A DNA stretch of 64,000 nucleotides. It comes from DASQFI01 sp035633215 (GTDB taxonomy: Bacteria > Acidobacteriota > Vicinamibacteria > Vicinamibacterales > SCN-69-37). The translations under genes and the position numbers were made by a program. Each line of letters begins with the position of its first letter. The stretch's first letter is position 1. The notes beneath the pieces were generated by a model. The model searched no databases. It was not told where the DNA came from and saw only the letters and a list, made by a program, of their open reading frames with translations. Below, one piece after another: positions 59,070 through 64,000 of this stretch. The DNA lies in assembly GCA_035633215.1 (NCBI GenBank), contig DASQFI010000048.1, forward strand, positions 1 to 64,000, in the 5' to 3' direction.

Positions 59070-59419
59070 GATCGCCTCGGCAACGGCGGTAGCGAGGCGG
59101 GACGCACGCCGCGCTCGTGCGCGTGGCGCACGAGGGCCTCGAGCCTCGCGGTTTCGGCCCGGAGGACCGCGCGGCCGAGCGGCGTCAGCCGGTAGAACCG
59201 TCGCCGATCGTCCTCCCGCGCGGCGTCGACGATGATCCCGAGCTCGACCAGACGCGCCACCGCCGTGTAGAGCGTGCCGGTGCCCAGTCGAAGCGTGCCC
59301 GCGGTTCGCCGATCGACGTCCTGAATGACCGCGTACCCATGACGCGGTCCGTCGACGAGGGCGAGCAGGATATGAAACTGGTGGGGCGTCAGGGGAAGAA
59401 AGCGGAGCGGATTCTCCAT
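59066..59419 (-). CDS. PadR-family transcriptional regulator
   Basis: 117 residues: HQFHILLALVDGPRHGYAVI and LRLGTGTLYTAVARLVELGI, then EDDRRRFYRLTPLGRAVLRA, the complete PadR winged helix with a short C-terminal dimer helix. PadR genes next to ADOP permeases are typical in Acidobacteria and control the pair, often in response to small compounds. Translationally coupled to the permease. Confidence 0.93.
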   Translation of the reverse strand: MENPLRFLPLTPHQFHILLALVDGPRHGYAVIQDVDRRTAGTLRLGTGTLYTAVARLVELGIIVDAAREDDRRRFYRLTPLGRAVLRAETARLEALVRHAHERGVRPASLPPLPRRS

Positions 59420-59640
59420 ACGTCGAACCTCGATGTATCGAGCTTAGACGCAGCGCGGGTCGCTGCGGTTGGCGACCCGCGAACTGAGAGATGAACCGCC
59501 CGAGGAGAGCGAGCGAAGCGAGCGCCGCAGGGCGGGCGAGCGGGGGTGGGGCCCCGCGAGCAGCTAAGAAAAGAGGACAGCGACTCGGCAAACGCTGACG
59601 CACCCGCCCGTCTGTTAGCATGCGACGGGGAGAACCCTCA

Positions 59641-61713
59641 ATGCCTCGCCGCATCGGTCTTGTCCTCACCCTTCTCGTGGCCGTCGTCGTGTGCAGCCAG
59701 CAGACTGAACCCACTTCGGCCCAGGCCCGGACCGGCGCGACGATCGGCACGGCCACCAGCGTGCCGCGCGCCATCAGGCGTGACGTGCCGCTCACGAACG
59801 CGATCCGGCGCGCGTTCGACGCCGGGACGCGCGACCTGTCGGGACGTCCGGGGTCGAACTACTGGCAGCTCCAGACCGACTACACGATCAACGCGCGCCT
59901 CGATCCGGCGACCCAGACGATCACCGGGACGGAAACGATCACGCTGCACAACAACAGCCCGCAGCCGATGCCCGAGATCCTCCTGCGACTGGATCACAAC
60001 ATCTATCGCGGTCTCGTCCCGCGCGGCGGGTCGATCCCGGCCGAGAACACCGAGGGCATGGTCCTGACCCGCCTCAGCGTGAACGGCGAGGCGGTCGATC
60101 TGGCGGCCGCGCCGGCGGGCGGCGGCCGAGGCGCCGGGGCCGCGCGACGGATGTCCGTGTCGGGCCTGGATCAGACGCTGGCCCGCGTGGCGCTCGGCAC
60201 GCCGGTCGCGCCCAGGTCGACGGCGAAGATCGAGATCGCCTGGCGCACGAAACTTCCCGGCGGGCCGAATGGCCGCGGCCATCGCATGACGCAGCGCTTT
60301 GACGACACGCTGTTCCAGCCGACGCAGTGGTTCCCGCGCGTCGCGAAGTACGACGACCTGCGCGGGTGGGACACAAATATCTATCTGGGGCCGGCCGAGT
60401 TCTACAACAACTTCGGCCGCTTCGACGTCCGCATCGACGTGCCGGCCGGCTGGATCGTGAGCGGCACCGGCGTGCTGCAGAACCCGCAGGACGTCCTCAC
60501 CGCGAAAGCGCGAGAGCGGCTGACGCACGTTCTCGAGTCGGATGCAGTGATCACGATCGTCGGTCCGGATGAAGTCGGTCCCGGCCAGTCCACCGCCGCC
60601 GGCGATCGGCTCGTCTGGCACTTCATGGCCGAGATGGTGAACGACTTCGCGTGGGCCACGGCGAAGAACTTCGTCTGGCGCGCGACCCGCGCGACGATTC
60701 CCGGCAAGGGCCCCGTCCCCATCTACATGGTCCATCTCCCCGAGCGGGCGAACCTCTTCGCGAACGCCGGTCCCATCACCCGACACGCGCTCGAGTTCTA
60801 CTCCAAGCTCTGGGCGCCGTACCCGTTCCCGCAGTTGACGCTGCAGGACGGACCGAGCTCGGGCATGGAGTACCCGATGGTCATCAACTCCAACCAGGGC
60901 GCGGCCGACCACGAGGCCGGGCATCAGTGGTGGCCGATGATGGTCGGCAACAACGAGACCTGGTACGGCTGGATGGACGAGGGGTTCAACCAGTACATGA
61001 ACATTCTGTCGGAGGCCGACGAGCGCAAGATGCCGGCGAACCTGAACGGCCTCGGCCAGAGCTACGGTTCGACAAGCGGCGACGAGCACGAGCCGCCGAT
61101 GATGTGGAACGCCAACAACGCCGGCACGATGTACGGCTTCCAGACCTACGCCAAGACCCCGCTCATGCTCTCGATGCTCGGCGGCATCGTCGGCGACGAG
61201 GCGGTGCAGCGCGCGATGAGCACCTACACGAAAATCTGGGCCTTCAAACACCCGTCGCCGTGGGACTACATCTTCCTGATGAACAGCGAGCTCAAACAGG
61301 ACCTGAACTGGTTCTGGTACTACTGGCTGTGGACGACCGAATCGGTGGACGGAGCGATCGCGAACGTCACGACGTCGGGCTCGCGCACGACCGTGACCGT
61401 GCGGCAGGACGGTCAGATGCCGTCGCCGGTCGTCCTCAAGGTGCAGTTGGCGGCGGCCGGTCCGGCGGTGAAGCCGATGGCCAACGCCAGGATGGTGAAT
61501 GACACGACGGCGATCGTCACGTGGCCCGTCGACGTGTGGTTCAGCGGCAGCCGGACGTTCGACGCCGCGCTTGATTTTGGCGGCCGGACGATCACGACGA
61601 TCACGCTCGATCCGTCGTGCCGGTTCCCGGATCGTCAGCCGAACGACAACGTCTGGCCGAAGCCGGCGGCGGGCGCCCCGCCGGCGTCGCGCGCGAGTCT
61701 CTGCGGCGGATAG
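59641..61713 (+). CDS. Exported M1-family metallopeptidase
   Basis: 690 residues, signal peptide (GLVLTLLVAVVVCSQQ). The beta-rich N-terminal domain starts LQTDYTINARLDPATQTITG; the zinc site is DHEAGHQWW, with the third ligand Glu in WMDEGFNQYMN, and the exopeptidase-type GxMEYP loop is present (SSGMEYPMVI). The helical C-terminal domain ends in a DPSCRFPDRQP stretch and a Pro/Ala tail. GGGGAGA lies 9 nt before the ATG. It probably degrades peptides outside the cytoplasm. Confidence 0.92.
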   Translation: MPRRIGLVLTLLVAVVVCSQQTEPTSAQARTGATIGTATSVPRAIRRDVPLTNAIRRAFDAGTRDLSGRPGSNYWQLQTDYTINARLDPATQTITGTETITLHNNSPQPMPEILLRLDHNIYRGLVPRGGSIPAENTEGMVLTRLSVNGEAVDLAAAPAGGGRGAGAARRMSVSGLDQTLARVALGTPVAPRSTAKIEIAWRTKLPGGPNGRGHRMTQRFDDTLFQPTQWFPRVAKYDDLRGWDTNIYLGPAEFYNNFGRFDVRIDVPAGWIVSGTGVLQNPQDVLTAKARERLTHVLESDAVITIVGPDEVGPGQSTAAGDRLVWHFMAEMVNDFAWATAKNFVWRATRATIPGKGPVPIYMVHLPERANLFANAGPITRHALEFYSKLWAPYPFPQLTLQDGPSSGMEYPMVINSNQGAADHEAGHQWWPMMVGNNETWYGWMDEGFNQYMNILSEADERKMPANLNGLGQSYGSTSGDEHEPPMMWNANNAGTMYGFQTYAKTPLMLSMLGGIVGDEAVQRAMSTYTKIWAFKHPSPWDYIFLMNSELKQDLNWFWYYWLWTTESVDGAIANVTTSGSRTTVTVRQDGQMPSPVVLKVQLAAAGPAVKPMANARMVNDTTAIVTWPVDVWFSGSRTFDAALDFGGRTITTITLDPSCRFPDRQPNDNVWPKPAAGAPPASRASLCGG

Positions 61714-61716
61714 TGG

Positions 61717-62079
61717 TCACGCCCCGCGCGCGCCCTGTCTCGCCATCGTCATCAGAATCGGAATCGCGTGATCGAGGATTGTCAGCATGACGCCTGTCAT
61801 GACCGCCGCGCCTCCGGTCACGTGCATCCCGGACACGACGGCCGATGCGAACAGGAGCGCAAGCACGTTGATCCCGATTTCGATGATCACGAACGCCCAT
61901 CCGGGGAGTGGGGACGCCGCGGCCATGTAGAGCAGGCCCGTGCCCCAGCCGACCATCGAGATCACCAGCGCCGCGCCGAGTGTCGCGACCAGGCTGTCGA
62001 ACTCGAGGCCCGGCACGACCGCCGCCAGCACCTGAAGCAGCATCGCCGTCAGCAGCAAGCCAATCGCGAAGGACACCAT
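61717..62079 (-). CDS. Small four-helix membrane protein (phage-holin-4-like/YvlD family)
   Basis: 120 residues with four hydrophobic helices: SFAIGLLLTAMLLQVLAAVV, ALVISMVGWGTGLLYM, FVIIEIGINVLALLFASAVV, AAVMTGVMLTILDHAIPIL. This matches the YvlD/'phage holin family 4' group of bacterial membrane proteins, whose role is unclear. ATG 62079 chosen; the upstream open frame overlaps the TonB gene on the other strand. Confidence 0.75.
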   Translation of the reverse strand: MVSFAIGLLLTAMLLQVLAAVVPGLEFDSLVATLGAALVISMVGWGTGLLYMAAASPLPGWAFVIIEIGINVLALLFASAVVSGMHVTGGAAVMTGVMLTILDHAIPILMTMARQGARGA

Positions 62080-62098
62080 CGGGGAGTGTGGTTTGATT

Positions 62099-63123
62099 AT
62101 GCCCTTGGTGCTTTCACTCGTCTGCCTGATCTCTCTCGCGCAGGGCGCCCAGCCTGCGACCGGCACACTTCAGGTCCAGGTCACCGCTCAATCGGCGCCG
62201 CTCGCGGGTGTGGTCGTGGCCGCCGGCCCGGCCAGGAGCGTGACCGCCGACATTGGCGAGGCCACACTGGTCCTGCCAGCCGGCGAATATGTCGTCACCG
62301 TTGAGAAAGAGCGATTCCTGACGCAGACGGTCAAGGTGACGATTGCCGCTGCAGCGATTTCGCGTGTTCTCGGTGAATCTCGTGCCGGTGCCGGTCGTGA
62401 CCGAGGACGTGATCGTGACCGCGACGCGATCCGAAAAGCGCCTGCAGGACGAGCCGCTCCGCGTGGAAATCCTTGGCCGCGACGAAATCGAAGAGAAGCT
62501 GCTGATGACGCCCGGCGACATCGCGATGATGCTGAACTGGTCCCGTCGAGGTCAGCGCGACGGCGTTTGGCTCGCGCGTGACTGACCCAGTTGCCATCCG
62601 GCCGTCCCTTTCGGCGTCGCCCGGCTACCCCGGCTACGACCTGGTTCGACTCGACGGACCGGTGCGTGTCAGGGGTGCGGAGATGCTGGCGTCGGTTCGT
62701 CACGAGGACATCGCGGTCGTCGCGACCTACACATTCGTGAACGCTACCGAGCCCGACGCGCGCACCGGTGCTCGCGTCTCCACGCCCCTCACGCCCCGCC
62801 ATGCCGCCGGACTCGTCACGATGTGGGAGCGCGAGGACGTCGGCAGGGCCGGCCTCGAGATCTACTACACGGGCCGGCAGGTCCTCGACGAGAACCCGTA
62901 CCGCGATCGCAGCGAGCCGTACTTCTACTTCGGCGTGCTCGCGGAACGTCAGTTCGGCCGATGGCGCCTGTTCGGGAACGCGGAGAACCTGACCAACCGC
63001 CGGCAGACGAAGTTCGATCCGCTGCTCCGGCCGCTGCGCAACTACGATGGACGATGGACCGTCGATGTGTGGGCGCCGCTCGAAGGCCGCGTCGCCAACG
63101 GGGGATTCCGGGTGAGGTTCTAG
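62099..63123 (+). pseudogene. TonB-dependent receptor gene with frameshift and large internal deletion
   Basis: The start is intact: signal peptide (LVLSLVCLISLAQGAQ) and a carboxypeptidase-regulatory-like domain (PLAGVVVAAGPARSVTADIG). Near 62360 the frame shifts; the plug begins in a second frame (EDVIVTATRSEKRLQDEPLR, LLMTPGDIAMML). At about 62540 it breaks off, and only the last strands of the barrel remain in a third frame from about 62630 (LVRLDGPVRVRGAEMLASVR, IYYTGRQVLDENPYRDRSEP, FGNAENLTNRRQTKF, final GGFRVRF). About 400-500 codons are missing. The full gene would be a BtuB/FepA-type importer. Confidence 0.85.
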
Positions 63124-63219
63124 GTCCGGAATCGGGCGCTCGCAAATAGCCTCTCTCTGGCGCCTCTGGCCGGAAGTTCAGGCCGCGTTCTTAGCGGCCT
63201 GTCCAGCCGGGACCTGGCG

Positions 63220-63624
63220 CTATTCCTGGCTGATTCGTTGCGCGAACGTCAGCAGATACCCGTCGGGATCCAGAATCGCGCATTCGCGCATCCCATAGAA
63301 CTGATCCGTCAGCGGCATGACGATCTGCGCCTTGCCAGTGAGATGGGCGTGTAACGCGTGAATGTCGCTCACAATCACGTAGAGGATCGACGTCCCTCCG
63401 GCGCGCAGGGTCGGAAACACCGCGGCGACGGGTTTCACGTCGTTCAGAAATACCTCGACGCCGCCGCGCTTCAGCCAGGCGAATACGAACGGCGGTTCGT
63501 CAGGAACCGTTTGGTCGACTCGAAATCCCAACACGTCGCGATAGAACGCCACGCTGACGGCCATGTCGGAGACGAGCAGATTGGGCGTCGCGGAGACGAA
63601 CTCGATGGATGGCGTCGTGGTCAC
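63220..63624 (-). CDS. VOC/glyoxalase-family protein
   Basis: 134 residues, a single VOC domain: SIEFVSATPNLLVSDMAVSV with AFYRDVLGFRVDQTV, then AILDPDGYLLTFAQRI. It belongs to the bleomycin-resistance/glyoxalase group; the missing first His makes a metal enzyme doubtful. A strong GGAGG lies 5 nt before the GTG at 63624; an in-frame start at 63669 is less likely. Confidence 0.88.
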   Translation of the reverse strand: MTTTPSIEFVSATPNLLVSDMAVSVAFYRDVLGFRVDQTVPDEPPFVFAWLKRGGVEVFLNDVKPVAAVFPTLRAGGTSILYVIVSDIHALHAHLTGKAQIVMPLTDQFYGMRECAILDPDGYLLTFAQRISQE

Positions 63625-63701
63625 GAGAACCTCCTTGCCGCTGATGGCGCGGGACGCGAAGCCAGGCACACACCAACGAGAGACACTGAGCGCGTCCAGC
63701 G

Positions 63702-63831
63702 GAAATCTGCAATCTGGGAATCTGGCATCTGATCGGCCGATCTGCGATCCCCCGATTTCCCCATAGATTGCACATTGCCAGATTCCGGATACCTCGACCA
63801 GGTTGCAGATTCCAGATTGCAGATTTCAGAT
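63702..63831. repeat. Imperfect inverted repeat with AATCTGCAATC units
   Basis: GGAAATCTGCAATCTGGGAA at the left and TTGCAGATTCCAGATTGCAG...TTCAGATT at the right, with GGCATCTGATC-like units between. It fills the gap between the VOC gene and the last partial gene. No gene seen. Confidence 0.6.
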
Positions 63832-63842
63832 TCACTAAGCTG

Positions 63843-64000
63843 TTACAGTCCTGCCATGTCGAAGATCACCGTCCCGATCGCCGAGTAGTCGAGATCCGCG
63901 CCACCAGACGCGATGAGCGCATTGACCAGCTGCGTCACGAGCGCCGTGGCGGGAATCGGAACCGCGTGCGCCGCGGCCGTTTCGTTCGCGATGCGCAGGT
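63843..64000 (-). CDS. C-terminus of a beta-hydroxyacid dehydrogenase (tartronate-semialdehyde reductase type), partial
   Basis: The last 51 codons on the minus strand are visible: RIANETAAAHAVPIPATALV, TQLVNALIASGGADLDYSAI, then GTVIFDMAGL and TAA at 63843. This matches the helical C-terminal domain of 2-hydroxy-3-oxopropionate reductases and 3-hydroxyisobutyrate dehydrogenases. The catalytic and NAD-binding parts are outside the window. Confidence 0.75.
   Translation of the reverse strand, partial: LRIANETAAAHAVPIPATALVTQLVNALIASGGADLDYSAIGTVIFDMAGL

Noticed and set aside
59070..59795. Long open frame upstream of the ABC permease that would give a 1133-residue protein
   Set aside because: It runs through the PadR gene in another frame, has no ribosome site, and the composition is that of a shadow frame. 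The GTG at 59069 overlapping the PadR stop is better.
1..64000. tRNA, rRNA, integrase, transposase or phage genes
   Set aside because: I looked for cloverleaf patterns, CCA ends and typical protein motifs and found none that I can support.

Overview
This is a high-GC (roughly two thirds G+C), densely coding bacterial window with no tRNA, rRNA, CRISPR array, intact transposase or phage gene that I can see. The gene families point to Acidobacteriota, most likely class Vicinamibacteria: a VWFA-related exported protein of the acidobacterial type, an acidobacterial-type MacB/FtsX permease with its PadR regulator, a BlaI/BlaR1 pair, many exported metallopeptidases and a sortilin-like repeat protein. 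The taxonomic call is inference from gene content.

Layout. 0-4 kb: TPR protein (cut by the window start), RibD-like reductase, SSS symporter. 4-20 kb: a stress/envelope region with a baeRF-like protein and its decayed copy, a glycine-zipper protein, M48 peptidase, AI-2E-type permease, two tiny membrane proteins, a GSP17M-like protein, class A PBP, diheme cytochrome, radical SAM protein, histidine kinase and a Crp/Fnr regulator. 20-25 kb: zinc-ribbon and small membrane proteins, then a BlaI-BlaR1 operon carrying a gutted radical SAM gene. 25-32 kb: DUF885 peptidase, VOC dioxygenase, dodecin, LytS/LytR-type pair, and a phenylalanine-pathway operon behind an attenuator. 32-40 kb: radical SAM plus START-like protein, an OFA-family transporter and a three-gene oxalate oxidoreductase-like operon. 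40-48 kb: hydrolase, VOC, DinB, GlgB, EVE, polytopic membrane protein. 47-64 kb: exported proteins, SDR, permease/PadR, M1 peptidase, a broken TonB receptor, and a second gene cut by the window end.

The main discoveries are (1) a roughly 100-bp palindromic element found intact five times and as fragments elsewhere. Three intact copies sit in open reading frames, all 100 bp long and all read in the same frame (LEPFS...VRTAL), so they add protein sequence or supply a GTG start; two intergenic copies are 99 bp and frame-broken. This resembles the coding palindromic elements known from Rickettsia. (2) A complete classical attenuator (Phe/Trp-rich leader peptide, antiterminator, terminator) before a chorismate mutase remnant and an ACT-less prephenate dehydratase. 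(3) A GTCTGT-N10-AC(A/T)G motif 87-93 nt upstream of four genes in the 4-18 kb region, with CRP-type spacing and a Crp/Fnr gene nearby. (4) An oxalate oxidoreductase-like operon next to an oxalate/formate-antiporter-like gene.

Several genes keep both ends but have lost the middle (baeRF copy, radical SAM fragment, TonB receptor), so internal deletion looks like a recurrent mode of gene decay here.
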